The translations under genes were made by a program, and so were the position numbers. Positions 43,763 through 55,653 of a stretch of DNA of 64,000 nucleotides are shown here, piece by piece. The DNA lies in contig NZ_JAYMYJ010000093.1 of assembly GCF_035668035.1 (NCBI RefSeq), positions 1 through 64,000 of the forward strand, given 5' to 3'. Each line of letters begins with the position of its first letter. The first letter of the stretch is position 1. Below the pieces are notes generated by a model. It was not told where the DNA came from, did no database searches, and was given only the letters and a program-made list of their open reading frames with translations. The stretch comes from Thiothrix phosphatis. Its GTDB lineage: Bacteria > Pseudomonadota > Gammaproteobacteria > Thiotrichales > Thiotrichaceae.

Positions 43763-44760
43763 ACATCCTGCCGGAACTGGGTGAACAGATCCGGCAGTAC
43801 GATTTTTTCGCGGCCCTGCGGCGGCTGGAGCGCCAGTTTGCGCAGCATCCGCGCCTGGGGGAAAGCTTGCGTCCGGCGGAAGACGCAATCCGGCTGGGGC
43901 AGGAGCCTTCCGACCTGTTTGCGCCTTCCACGCTGCATTCCTGCCAACCGGATGAGGATGGGCGCTGGCGGCTGAAAGTGCTGTTTTTCGGGCTGTTCGG
44001 GCCGCAGGGGCCGTTGCCGCTGCACCTGACCGAATACGCCCGCGAGCGCATCCGCCATGCCCGCGACCATTCGCTGGTGGATTTCCTGGATTTGTTCCAC
44101 CACCGCCTGCTCAGCCTGTTTTACCGCGCCTGGGCGAACAAGGAGCCGACCGTCCAGTATGACCGCCCGGCTGACAACCGTTTCCATGCCTACATCGGTT
44201 CGCTGCTGGGGATAGGCGTTCCCGAACTGCAAAACCGGGATGCCATGCCGGATGACAACAAGCTGTATTTCGCCGCGCACCTGGGGTCGCAGACCCGCCA
44301 TGTCAGCGGGTTGGAAGCCTTGCTCAAAGCCTTTTTCCAGATGCCGTTGCACATCGAGGAATTCGTCGGCGAGTGGCTGAAGATACCGCCGGAAAGCCAG
44401 TCCCGCCTGGGGCGGGCGGCGGGCGGGCAGTTGGGGATGGACGCCGTGCTGGGCCGTTACAGCTGGCAGCGGCAGTACAAGTTCCGTATCCGCCTAGGGC
44501 CGATGCGTTTGCAGGAATACGAAGCCCTGCTGCCGGGCGGGGACAAGCTGAAGCTGCTGGGGACCATTATCCGGAACTACCTGGGCGACGACCTGAACTG
44601 GGATGTGCAATTGGCGTTGCGCAAGGAAGAAGTCCCTCCGGCGCGGCTGGGCGGCTACGGGCGGTTGGGCCTGACCACCTGGATCGCTACGCAAACCCTG
44701 ACGCGGGATGCGGATGACCTCGCCATTGGCCGCGAACGGCTCAGGCATGACACTGTTTAA
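43726..44760 (+). CDS. tssG: T6SS baseplate protein TssG
   Basis: 344 aa from ATG 43726, chosen for GGGGGAGG 7 nt upstream inside tssF; the frame extends 46 codons further in an out-of-frame overlap with tssF, which is unlikely to be coding. FFAALRRLERQFAQHPRLGES, FFGLFGPQGPLPLHLTEYARER and LLSLFYRAWANKEPTVQYDR are the TssG/ImpH core. The last gene of the conserved baseplate block before the VWA protein. Confidence 0.94.
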   Translation: MASADGNDPGAVDILPELGEQIRQYDFFAALRRLERQFAQHPRLGESLRPAEDAIRLGQEPSDLFAPSTLHSCQPDEDGRWRLKVLFFGLFGPQGPLPLHLTEYARERIRHARDHSLVDFLDLFHHRLLSLFYRAWANKEPTVQYDRPADNRFHAYIGSLLGIGVPELQNRDAMPDDNKLYFAAHLGSQTRHVSGLEALLKAFFQMPLHIEEFVGEWLKIPPESQSRLGRAAGGQLGMDAVLGRYSWQRQYKFRIRLGPMRLQEYEALLPGGDKLKLLGTIIRNYLGDDLNWDVQLALRKEEVPPARLGGYGRLGLTTWIATQTLTRDADDLAIGRERLRHDTV

Positions 44761-44785
44761 AACAACACTGAATGGGGAATTGAGC

Positions 44786-46705
44786 ATGAAACGGAAAACG
44801 GGAATACCTCTGCTGCTGGCTTGTTTATGCCTGCTATTGCTGCCGTTGCAAGCCATGGCGAAGGACAGTGCCATCATCGTCTTTGACGGTTCCGGCAGCA
44901 TGTGGGGGCTGGTTGACGGCAAGCCCAAAATCGAAGTCGCCCGCGATGTCATGGGCGCGCTGGTGCAGGACTGGAACGAAGACATCAACCTCGGCCTGAT
45001 GGTGTACGGCCACCGCGAAAAAGGCAGTTGCGACGATATTGAAATGGTGGTGCCGGTTGGTGCGCCGGATGGTTCCAAAGTCATGCAGGCGATCAAGCAG
45101 ATCACCCCCAAAGGCAAAACCCCGATCAGCGCCGCGCTCAAACAGGCGGCTGAAAACCTGCGCTACACCGAAGACCCGGCGACTGTCATCCTGATCAGCG
45201 ATGGCGAGGAAAGCTGCAATGCCGACCCCTGCGCCGTGGCGAAGGAACTGGAGGGCAAAGGCATCCATTTCACTGCCCATGTGATCGGTTTCGACATCAA
45301 GGGCAACCAGCAGGCGCAGGAACAGCTCAAGTGCGTGGCAGAAAGCACCGGCGGCAAATTCTTCGAGGCGCAGAACACCGAGGGCCTGAAGGAAGCGCTG
45401 GCGGAAACCGCCAAAGCTGTGGCGGAGCCGCCGCCTGCGCCGCCCAAACCCGCGCCTGCGCCCGAGAAGAAAAAAGCTGCCGCCGAAACCGGCCTGAAAG
45501 TGGCGACGGCACTGACGGCAGGCGGCGCGCCACTGACCGACAAACTGGCCTATTCCGTGGAAAAGCCTGAGAAAAATATTGAAGGCAAGCGCGAACAGGT
45601 CAGTTATTCCTACGACGCCCAGCCGGTTTTCAAGCTGCCTGCGGGCAAATACGTGGTGGTGGTGAAATATGGCGACGCCGGGACGGAAGCGGAAGTCGAA
45701 GTGCGCGATGGGGAAGCGGTCAGCCAGACCCTGGTGCTCAACGCCGGTTACCTGAAAATGGCCGCGCTGCCGAAGGAAGGTGCCAAACCGCTGGACGACA
45801 AGCTTGCCTACGCCGTTTACACCCAGGAGCGGGATCTGGAAGGCAAGCGCAAACAGGTGTCGTATTCCTATGACGCACAGCCCTTGTTCCGCCTGCCGGA
45901 AGGCAAGTATTTCGTCACCGTGCAGCACGGCGATGCCGAAACCGGCGGCGATGTCGAAGTCAAGGCAGGCCAACAAACTGAGCAGCAACTGGTACTGAAT
46001 GTCGGCTACCTGAGCCTGTCGGCCTTGCCGAAGGAAGGTGCCGCGCCGTTGGCCGACAAGCTTTCCTACGCCGTCTACACCCAGGAGCAGGATCTGGAAG
46101 GCAAGCGCAAACAGGTGTCGTATTCCTATGATGCGCAACCCTTGTTCCGCCTGCCTGCGGGCAAGTATTTCATCACTGTCCAGCACGGCGAAGCGGAAAC
46201 CGGCGGCGATTTCGAGGTGACGGCGGGCGAACGCAAGGAAGGCAAGCTGGTGCTGAATGTCGGCTATTTGCAGGTGTCGACCGTGCCGAAGGAAGGCGCG
46301 GCGGCGCTGGACGACAAGCTTTCCTACGCCGTCTATACCCAGGAACAGGACTTGGAAGGCAAGCGCAAACAGCTTGCGTACTCCTACGACGCGCAACCTT
46401 TGTTCCGGCTGCCGCAGGGGCATTACTTCCTGACCGTCAAGTACGGGGAACAACAGGCATCGCAGGAAGTCGATGTCACCGCCGGGCAACGCAGCACCGC
46501 CGTGCTGAACCTTGCTGCGCCTGCGCCCGCTCCGACTGAGGCGCCTGCGCCCACGCCTGCTCCGGCCACTGAACCTGCGCCCGCCGCACCTGCTGTTGCC
46601 CCGACGACTGCGCCTGCGCCCGCCGCGCCTGCTGCCGCTCCGGCTGAAACGCCTGTGCCTGCACCCGCCACACCGACTTCCCCTGCTGCCCCGGCGCAGC
46701 CCTGA
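44786..46705 (+). CDS. Secreted VWA-domain protein with four 86-aa repeats and Ala/Pro tail
   Basis: 639 aa from ATG 44786 (GGGGA upstream), with a signal peptide (LLLACLCLLLLPLQAMA). Residues about 28-220 are a von Willebrand A domain with an intact metal site (FDGSGSMWG, TPISAALKQ, ISDGEE). A Pro/Ala/Lys linker leads to four tandem repeats of 86 residues, each with DKLxYxV, LEGKRKQVSYSYDAQPLFRLP and GKYFVTVQHGDA; then a 65-residue Ala/Pro/Thr tail. Its position between tssG and the kinase matches VWA proteins of TagP/TssX-like accessory sets. A periplasmic binding role, perhaps linking the apparatus to the cell wall, is inferred. Confidence 0.85.
   Translation: MKRKTGIPLLLACLCLLLLPLQAMAKDSAIIVFDGSGSMWGLVDGKPKIEVARDVMGALVQDWNEDINLGLMVYGHREKGSCDDIEMVVPVGAPDGSKVMQAIKQITPKGKTPISAALKQAAENLRYTEDPATVILISDGEESCNADPCAVAKELEGKGIHFTAHVIGFDIKGNQQAQEQLKCVAESTGGKFFEAQNTEGLKEALAETAKAVAEPPPAPPKPAPAPEKKKAAAETGLKVATALTAGGAPLTDKLAYSVEKPEKNIEGKREQVSYSYDAQPVFKLPAGKYVVVVKYGDAGTEAEVEVRDGEAVSQTLVLNAGYLKMAALPKEGAKPLDDKLAYAVYTQERDLEGKRKQVSYSYDAQPLFRLPEGKYFVTVQHGDAETGGDVEVKAGQQTEQQLVLNVGYLSLSALPKEGAAPLADKLSYAVYTQEQDLEGKRKQVSYSYDAQPLFRLPAGKYFITVQHGEAETGGDFEVTAGERKEGKLVLNVGYLQVSTVPKEGAAALDDKLSYAVYTQEQDLEGKRKQLAYSYDAQPLFRLPQGHYFLTVKYGEQQASQEVDVTAGQRSTAVLNLAAPAPAPTEAPAPTPAPATEPAPAAPAVAPTTAPAPAAPAAAPAETPVPAPATPTSPAAPAQP
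45539..46510 (+). repeat. Four in-frame tandem repeats of 258 bp in the VWA gene
   Basis: Copies start at 45539, 45797, 46055 and 46313 (period exactly 258 bp, 86 codons); the fourth ends about 20 codons early in the Ala/Pro tail. Copies 2-4 are closely alike at DNA level and copy 1 is more diverged, suggesting growth by recent unequal exchange at the 3' side. Confidence 0.9.
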
Positions 46706-46708
46706 GCG

Positions 46709-48237
46709 ATGGCAGTCCCCAATCACGACATTCGGGAAGTGATCGGGCAAGGCGGCATGGCGACCGTTTACCGTGCGGAGCATGTGCTGCTGAAACAGGA
46801 ACGGGCGCTCAAGCTCATGTCGGCGGAGCTTTCCCGCGAGCCGGGGTTCCAGGAAAGCTTCCTGCGTGAAGGCCAGACCGTGGCGGGTTTGCAGCACCCC
46901 AATATCGTCACTATCCACGATATTGGCCAGTGCGGGGACGGGTATTTCATGTCAATGGAATACCTGCGCGGCGGTAGTTTGCAAGCGCGGCTCAAAGCCG
47001 GGCCGTTGCCCTTGCAGGAAGCGTTGACGGTGTTGCGGCAGGTTGGAGGCGCGCTGGCGCATGCGCATGAACGGGGTTTGATCCACCGCGACATCAAGCC
47101 CGCCAATATCCTGTTCCGCGCCAATGGCGAGGCGGTGCTGACCGATTTCGGCATCAGCAAGTTGCAGGATACGGACAGCGACCTGACCCGCCACGGTTAC
47201 GCCATGCTGGGCACGCCGCGCTACATGAGCCCGGAGCAGACCGGGGCGCAGCGGCTGGATCGGCGTTCCGACATTTATTCGCTGGCACTGGTGTTCTACG
47301 AAATGCTGGCAGGCAAAACGGCGATCCGGGCGGATACGGTGGCGCAGATTATCCGCGAACATGCGCTCGCCCCACCGCCGGTGCTGCCGGAGCATTACGC
47401 CTGCCTGCAAGCGGTGTTGGACAAGGCGCTGGCGAAACAGCCGGAGGAGCGTTACAGCAACGTCGCGGCGTTTTTGCAAGCAGTGGAGCAAAGTCTGGCG
47501 GCGGGGGCGGAAGACCAAACGGTCATCCTCCCGCCACCGCAGGCCACGGAACCGCCTGCCAAGCGGGGCAGGCGGCCAGCGTTGTATCTATTGCCGCTGT
47601 TGCTGCTGCCAACAGGTGCAGGCTGGTGGTACTGGGCGGGAGGCAAGGCGGAACAGGCACCATCAGCGGTTACGCCGCCAGTTGTTCCGGCAGCAAGTAT
47701 CCCGGCCAAGGAGGTGGAAGCGCACACGCCGCCTCCGCCTGTACCGCCGGAACCCGCCGCCCCACAAGAGCTTGCCGCCGTACCCGTGCAGCCNNNNNNN
47801 NNNNNNNNNNNNNNNNNNNNNNNNNNNNNNNNNNNNNNNNNNNNNNNNNNNNNNNNNNNNNNNNNNNNNNNNNNNNNNNNNNNNNNNNNNNNNCTGTACC
47901 GCCGGAACCCGCCGCCCCACAAGAGCTTGCCGCCGTACCCGTGCAGCCCATAGTGGAGCAGAAAACGGAGCCACTGGAGCTTGCCGCCGTACCCGTCCAG
48001 CCCACAGTGGAGCCGGTCGCCCAACCCGCCGGACCGGCAACCACCATGCGGGTGCGGGTCAGCCCCTACGCGGTGCTTTACCGTGAACCGGACGGTAACG
48101 AACGCATCGGCGAAATTGCCCAGGGTGCGGAGGTGACGGTGCTGGGTTCCGCCTCCGGCTCCGGCGCTGTGGCATGGAAAAAGGTGAATAGTGCAGGCAG
48201 GGAAGGTTTTGTAAAAGCCGGACAACTGGAGCCTTGA
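46709..48237 (+). CDS. Ser/Thr kinase 1 of the T6SS locus, interrupted by an assembly gap
   Basis: Hanks-type kinase (residues 8 to about 265): GQGGMATVY, HRDIKPANIL, DFGISK, and GTPRYMSPEQ. It is followed by EDQTVILPPP, one membrane helix (LYLLPLLLLPTGAGWWYW), a Pro-rich periplasmic linker made of 18-residue repeats (ELAAVPVQP core) and a C-terminal SH3-like domain (VRVSPYAVLYREPDG, AWKKVNSAGREGFV). A run of 100 Ns sits in the linker; the two sides are in different frames only because the gap length is arbitrary. Distinct from the ppkA at the end of the locus. Phosphorylates T6SS components, presumably with FHA as reader. Confidence 0.85.
47739..47948 (+). repeat. 55-bp identical repeats flanking an N gap
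   Basis: 47739-47793 and 47894-47948 are identical, and 47794-47893 is 100 Ns. A third, weaker unit follows at about 47970-48010 with the same ELAAVPVQP coding core and 54-bp spacing. The gap is best read as an unresolved tandem repeat, so the true copy number is unknown. Confidence 0.9.
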
Positions 48238-48325
48238 TTGGCGGCTGTCCCGCAGCAGGCGTAGCCTGATTGCAACAAAACCAACCTCCAATCATTCAAA
48301 CGCCACCGAAACGAGGAGATCGCTT

Positions 48326-51070
<2,745 letters not shown>

Positions 51071-52495
51071 GTGGAACTGACGCTCAAGGTTATCCGTTTC
51101 AGCAACCGGCCTCCTGACCGCCCGCTCTCCCATACGTGGACGGAACAGGGCGGGACGCTGGGGCGGAATGCAGGCAATGACTGGGTGCTGCCCGATACAC
51201 AGCGCTTCTTGTCCGGCCAGCATGCGCGCATCGAATACCGCGAGGGGGCGTTTGTCATCCGCGACACCAGCACCAATGGCGTCTTCATTAATCAAAGCAA
51301 AGCGCCGCTGGGGAAAAACAATACGCAGGTCTTGCAAGCAGGCGACCAGATCAGGCTCGGCCTGTACGAGTTGGAAGTGGAGCTGGCGCAGGCCGGACTA
51401 GCGGGCAAGGCTGGTGCCGCAGCGATAGCGCCGGACTGGGCAGCGACCGGCGGGTGGGAAAAAGACCCGTTCGATTTCCTGGAACCGGGCGCAGAACCCA
51501 AACCGGGCAAGCAAGCGCCACCGCCAGTTTCCTCCAGCGTGGCGGACAATGCTTTCTACATCCCGGACATCATTATCCAGCAACCGGCGGAGGCGGATGC
51601 CGGAAAAGCCATTCCCCCGCCGGACAGCCAGGGTTCCGGCCTGCCTGCCAACTGGTGGGATGACCCGGCACCGCCAGCCACCCCCGCCATTCCGTCGGGA
51701 CATGAGGAACCGCCACCCCCACCAACCGGCAAACCTGCCGTAGCGGCCACCTTCGATGACGACCCGTTTGCGGAACTGGCACCAGCCGCATCAACCGACC
51801 CAACGCCCGTACCCGAGCCTGCGCCCGAGGAAATTCCCGCACCTGTGCCCAAGCCGCGCCCGGCTGCACCCGTTTTCGCCAGCCCCGGCAATAACAGTGG
51901 ATTGCAGGTGTTTCTACAAGGTGCGGGCATCCAAGACACCGGCAAGCTGGCGGCCATTGAGCAGGCGCAGAACCTGGAAGCCTTGGGGCGTCTGTTCCGC
52001 ATCGCCATCCAGGGGACGCTGGATGTGTTGCAAGCCCGCGCTGAAATCAAAAGCGCCATGCGCATGGATGTCACCACCATCCAGCGGATCGGCAACAATC
52101 CGCTCAAGTTCTCGGTGACGGCGGATGACGCCCTCAACCGCCTGTTGTCACCCCGCACCGAAGCCTATTTGCCGCCGGAACAGGCGTTGCTGGAAGCCTT
52201 CGACGACATCCGCGCCCACCAACTGGCGGTGATCGCCGGGGTGCAGGCGGCCTTGACGCAGGTGCTGAAACGTTTCGACCCGGCCCTGCTGATACAGCGG
52301 CTGGAAAAAAACAACCCGGTCAGCGCCAGCATTCCCATCCAGCGCCAGGCCAAGCTGTGGGAGTTGTTCGAAGAGCTGTACGCCACCCTGGAACAGGAAT
52401 GCCAGGATGATTTCCAGCGTCTGTTCGGGCTGGAGTTCGCCCGCGCCTACGACGAGCAGATCGCCAAACTGAAACGGGAGCCGCAACATGGATAA
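51071..52495 (+). CDS. fha: T6SS FHA-domain protein (TagH/Fha family)
   Basis: 474 aa, GTG start directly after the tssH stop. Residues about 23-100 are an FHA domain: LGRNAGNDWVLPD, LSGQHARIEYR and DTSTNGVFIN, with the Arg/Ser/Asn set that binds phosphothreonine. A long Pro/Ala-rich linker leads to the C-terminal TagH domain (FLQGAGI, ALGRLFRIAIQGTLDVLQARAEIKS, NNPLKFSVTADDAL). In systems with PpkA and PppA, FHA reads the phospho-signal and licenses assembly; in Agrobacterium it binds phosphorylated TssL. The 3' end overlaps tssK by 8 nt. Confidence 0.93.
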   Translation: MELTLKVIRFSNRPPDRPLSHTWTEQGGTLGRNAGNDWVLPDTQRFLSGQHARIEYREGAFVIRDTSTNGVFINQSKAPLGKNNTQVLQAGDQIRLGLYELEVELAQAGLAGKAGAAAIAPDWAATGGWEKDPFDFLEPGAEPKPGKQAPPPVSSSVADNAFYIPDIIIQQPAEADAGKAIPPPDSQGSGLPANWWDDPAPPATPAIPSGHEEPPPPPTGKPAVAATFDDDPFAELAPAASTDPTPVPEPAPEEIPAPVPKPRPAAPVFASPGNNSGLQVFLQGAGIQDTGKLAAIEQAQNLEALGRLFRIAIQGTLDVLQARAEIKSAMRMDVTTIQRIGNNPLKFSVTADDALNRLLSPRTEAYLPPEQALLEAFDDIRAHQLAVIAGVQAALTQVLKRFDPALLIQRLEKNNPVSASIPIQRQAKLWELFEELYATLEQECQDDFQRLFGLEFARAYDEQIAKLKREPQHG

Positions 52496-53822
52496 AGACA
52501 GGGTCATCTGGCAGGAAGGTTTGTTTTTGCGTCCCCAGCATTTCCAGCAGCAGGAACGCTTCCTGCTGGGCTGGATGGAGGAACGCTGCCGGGTATTGCG
52601 CCCGTACAACTGGGGTTTCACCGCCCTGACGCTGGATGCGGAATCGCTGGCGTTGGGCAAACTGGTTGTCCTGGCCTGCCAGGGCGTGTTCCCGGATGGC
52701 ACGCCGTTCGATGCACCCAATAATACCCCGGCACCGCCGCCGCTGGATGTGCCCGCTGACATGAAGGATTGCCGGATTTACTTAGGCCTGCCGCTGCAAC
52801 GTCCGGGCGAACGGGATATCCGCGACGACAGCACGGCGACGGCGCTGGCGCGTTACGCCATCCGCGACGCCAATGTGCGTGATGTCTATACGCAGGGCAT
52901 GGATGACCCGGCGGAACTTCAGGTCGGCGCGTTGCAGTTGAGCATCCTGACGGAAAAAGACAATACCCGCGCCTTCAGCCTGATCCCGCTGGCGCGTGTG
53001 GTGGAGAAAGCCAGCGACCAGGGCGTGAAACTGGAGGCGGCCTTTATCCCGACCGTGCTGTATTGCCAGGCCAGCCAACGCATGGCCGGGTTCGTGCGCG
53101 AAATCCAGGGTTTGCTGAAACATCGCGGGGATGCGCTGGCCGCACATATGGCCGCGCCGGGTGCAGGTGGGGCGGCGGAAGTGGCCAATTTCCTGCAATT
53201 GCAGGTGATCAACCGTTATGAACCGCTGTTTGGGCATCTGGATCGCTTGTCCGCCCTGCATCCAGAAGATTTCTACCGCCTGACCCTGTTGCTGGCGGGG
53301 GAACTGGCGACCTTCACCCGTCAGGAACGCCGCCCGCCTGCGCTGCCGGATTACCGCCACGACGATCTGGACGCTTCGTTCCGCCCGGTGATGGAGGAAA
53401 TCCGCCGCGCCTTCAGCACCGTGGTGGAAAAGAAAGCCCTGCGGTTGGAAATCGTCAAGCACCAGTACGGCGTGTGGGTGGCTCGTATCGAGGACAAGAC
53501 CCTGCTGACGGCGGCCAGTTTCGTGCTGGCATCCAAAGCCGATCTCGCCCCGGAAAAGCTGCGCCAGACCTTCCCGCGCCAGACCACGGTTTCCACGGTG
53601 GAAAAGATCGCCAATCTGGTGAACGCACACCTACCGGGGATCGAGCTTTACCCCATGCAGGTCGCGCCACCGCAGATTCCCTACCACGTCGGCTTCACCT
53701 ATTTCGAAATCGACACCCGTGATGCGGCCTGGAAGCAACTGGAAAGCTCCGGCGGATTGGCGGTGCATATCGGCGCGGCCTATCCGGGGCTGGAGCTGGA
53801 ACTGTGGGCGATCCGCCCATGA
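52488..53822 (+). CDS. tssK: T6SS baseplate protein TssK
   Basis: 444 aa. The TssK opening VIWQEGLFLRPQHFQQQERF is diagnostic, followed by CRIYLGLPLQRPGE, VYTQGMDDPAELQVG and a C-terminal trimerising region ending LELELWAIRP. TssK links the baseplate wedges to the cytoplasmic part of the TssL-TssM membrane complex. Immediately after it the usual neighbour tssL is displaced by the 3.7-kb module described below. Confidence 0.95.
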   Translation: MDKDRVIWQEGLFLRPQHFQQQERFLLGWMEERCRVLRPYNWGFTALTLDAESLALGKLVVLACQGVFPDGTPFDAPNNTPAPPPLDVPADMKDCRIYLGLPLQRPGERDIRDDSTATALARYAIRDANVRDVYTQGMDDPAELQVGALQLSILTEKDNTRAFSLIPLARVVEKASDQGVKLEAAFIPTVLYCQASQRMAGFVREIQGLLKHRGDALAAHMAAPGAGGAAEVANFLQLQVINRYEPLFGHLDRLSALHPEDFYRLTLLLAGELATFTRQERRPPALPDYRHDDLDASFRPVMEEIRRAFSTVVEKKALRLEIVKHQYGVWVARIEDKTLLTAASFVLASKADLAPEKLRQTFPRQTTVSTVEKIANLVNAHLPGIELYPMQVAPPQIPYHVGFTYFEIDTRDAAWKQLESSGGLAVHIGAAYPGLELELWAIRP

Positions 53823-53837
53823 ATGGAGGAGTGACAC

Positions 53838-53919
53838 ATGACCGGCGATGATGACCCTTTCTTCTCCGCAGGCAGCGATGACCGCACTGTCATACGCCCC
53901 ATTCCGGGCGGGCGGGTGC
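53838..53919 (+). repeat. 82-bp direct repeat, copy 1 (5' end of short tssL)
   Basis: Identical base for base to 57520-57601. Identity begins exactly at the ATG and stops after the codons for GGR; the flanking bases on both sides differ. Beyond the repeat the two tssL genes are only roughly 60% alike in protein. Confidence 0.95.
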
Positions 53920-54533
53920 GGGAGCCATCCCACAATGCCAGCACGATGTTTCCTGACGATCTCCAGATCGGGCCGTTGCGGCATCTTGGCCAACTGAATC
54001 CGCTGGAAAACGCAGGCTCCGTTTTGTTGGGGCTGGCCACCTGCATCTATAACCAAGCGTCACATTCCGACCCACAAGGTTTGCGACGGCAACTGGCTGA
54101 GGAAATCAGGCAATTCCATACGCTGGCATCCCAAGCTGGCGTTGCGCCCAAAACCGTGGGGAAAGCCAGTTATGTACTTTGCACCACGCTGGATGAGGCG
54201 GTCTTCAACACCCCTTGGGGGCGGCAAGGCAGCTGGGCAGAAAAGAGCCTGTTAAGCGAGTTTCACGGGTCGGTGGCGGGAGGCGAGGGATTCTTTCATG
54301 AACTTAGGGATGCGGGCACCCAGCCCGAAGCGAACCTGCACCTGTTGGAGCTGATGTATTTATGCCTGGCGTTGGGTTTTCAAGGGCGTTACCAACTGGA
54401 GGAAAACGGGGCCGAACGGCTCGAACAGATTCAGGCATGGCTGGCAAAGCTAATCCATCAACAACGGCGCGAGGCCAATACGGAATTATCGCCGCATTGG
54501 AAAGGGGTAAGGGTGGAATATGTCAGCAACTGA
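53838..54533 (+). CDS. Short TssL (cytoplasmic DotU domain only)
   Basis: 231 aa with TGGAGGAG upstream. It matches the cytoplasmic domain of the full TssL at 57.5 kb: LNPLENAGSVLLGLA, LCTTLDEAVFNTPWG, LLSEFHGSVAGGEGFF and LLELMYLCLALGFQGRYQLEENG. It stops at HWKGVRVEYVSN, exactly where the full protein enters its membrane helix, so it has no transmembrane segment and no OmpA domain. The N-terminus DDRTVIRPIPGGR, with Thr17, is identical to that of full TssL. It overlaps the short tssM gene by 14 nt. It could dock on TssK, FHA or TssM as a soluble competitor or adaptor. All core residues are kept, so decay seems unlikely. Confidence 0.85.
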   Translation: MTGDDDPFFSAGSDDRTVIRPIPGGRVREPSHNASTMFPDDLQIGPLRHLGQLNPLENAGSVLLGLATCIYNQASHSDPQGLRRQLAEEIRQFHTLASQAGVAPKTVGKASYVLCTTLDEAVFNTPWGRQGSWAEKSLLSEFHGSVAGGEGFFHELRDAGTQPEANLHLLELMYLCLALGFQGRYQLEENGAERLEQIQAWLAKLIHQQRREANTELSPHWKGVRVEYVSN

Positions 54534-55644
54534 GCAGCACGGCACACCGGAATTGGCGATCTTGTCGGCGCGCCTACAGGATGCCCTACGCAGCGTGGCA
54601 AAAGTCCCCGACCAGTTGCCCTGGTACTTGCTGCTGGGTTCGCCACAGGCAGGGAAAACCGCGCTGCTGGCCAATTCTGGCTTACGTTTCCCCCTGGCTG
54701 CGACCCAACGCAAAACGGGTGGCACAGCGGATTGCGATTGGTGGCTGGGGGAAGAGGCTGTTTTTCTGGACACCGCCGGTCGCTATCTTTTCCAGGATGG
54801 GCAACCCGCTGTGGAACAGGTGACTTGGTTGGGATTTTTACAACTGTTGCGGACGCATCGCCCCCGCCAACCGCTCAATGGGTTATTGGTGTTTGTCAGC
54901 ATAGCGGACTTTTTACGGCGCGACACAGGACAGCGGTCACGGTGCGCCCAATCCATCCGGTTGCGTATCCAGGAATTGCATGAACAATTGGGAACCCGTT
55001 TCCCAGTTTACGTATTGTTCACCAAAATGGATTTGCTGGCTGGTTTTGCTGAGTTTTTCGAAGATTTGGATGATGAAGGACGCCAGCAGGTGTGGGGGAT
55101 GAGCTTTCCTTACCTGAATGACCCCAAACAAAGCAGCGTCATGCATTTCCGTCAGGAATTCAGCTTGCTGGAAGGGCGGCTTTACCAACAGCTCATCACC
55201 AAAATGGATAAGGCGCGCAGCATGGAATCCCGCCGCTCCCGGTATCTGTTCCCCCAACAATTCAGTTTGCTGGGCGATGATTTGCAGGCGTTTCTGGAGC
55301 ATGTTTTCCAACCTTCGCGTTACGACAGCGCAGCCATGTTGCGTGGGGTCTATTTTACCAGCGCAACCCAAACGGGCACTCCAGCAGACCGCATAACGGC
55401 GTCCTTAGCCGCCCGTTTCGGCATTTCCCCCCCTGCCTCTGGGCATGGGAAACAACCCGTAACCGGCCACAGCTTTTTTATCCGGGCGTTATTGAGCAAA
55501 GTGATTTTCCGCGAAGCAGACTTGGCAGGGACTCATCAGGTTGTGGATCTTCAGGCGCGCAAACGGGAATGGGACAAAAGCATCATCTGGGTGGGAATAG
55601 CAGTCCTGCTGGCGATTGTGGCAATAATCTGGTTCAACAGTTAG
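54520..55644 (+). CDS. Short TssM (GTPase-like domain with a single C-terminal anchor)
   Basis: 374 aa corresponding to about residues 104-470 of the full TssM (1131 aa). Walker A GSPQAGKT (40-47), FLDTAGRYLFQ, VLFTKMDLLAGFAEFFEDLD, QVWGMSFPY and ALLSKVIFREADLAG are all present. It lacks the two N-terminal helices and the whole periplasmic domain, and ends in one hydrophobic helix (IIWVGIAVLLAIVAIIW) two residues before the stop, giving a tail-anchored cytoplasmic GTPase. Clean frame, coupled to short tssL. Likely interacts with it as the full proteins do. Somewhat AT-richer than full tssM. Confidence 0.85.
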   Translation: MSATEQHGTPELAILSARLQDALRSVAKVPDQLPWYLLLGSPQAGKTALLANSGLRFPLAATQRKTGGTADCDWWLGEEAVFLDTAGRYLFQDGQPAVEQVTWLGFLQLLRTHRPRQPLNGLLVFVSIADFLRRDTGQRSRCAQSIRLRIQELHEQLGTRFPVYVLFTKMDLLAGFAEFFEDLDDEGRQQVWGMSFPYLNDPKQSSVMHFRQEFSLLEGRLYQQLITKMDKARSMESRRSRYLFPQQFSLLGDDLQAFLEHVFQPSRYDSAAMLRGVYFTSATQTGTPADRITASLAARFGISPPASGHGKQPVTGHSFFIRALLSKVIFREADLAGTHQVVDLQARKREWDKSIIWVGIAVLLAIVAIIWFNS

Positions 55645-55653
55645 GGGTAAAAA

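Noticed and set aside
45539..46510. Regular repeats considered as CRISPR-like
   Set aside because: Period of 258 bp, in frame, contiguous without spacers; it is a protein repeat.
44834..46918. 694-aa minus-strand open frame opposite the VWA gene
   Set aside because: Composition is Arg/His/Gly-rich and mirrors the repeats of the VWA gene; the plus strand has the signal peptide, metal site and RBS.
47626..48237. Separate gene after the N gap
   Set aside because: Repeats on both sides of the gap encode the same peptide and the C-terminal SH3-like domain completes a kinase sensor; the frame shift comes from the arbitrary 100-N length.
53838..55644. Short tssL and tssM as pseudogenes of a duplication
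   Set aside because: Both have good RBSs, coupled overlap, intact catalytic motifs and ends placed exactly at domain borders, with a fresh tail anchor in short TssM; decay would not give such tidy limits.
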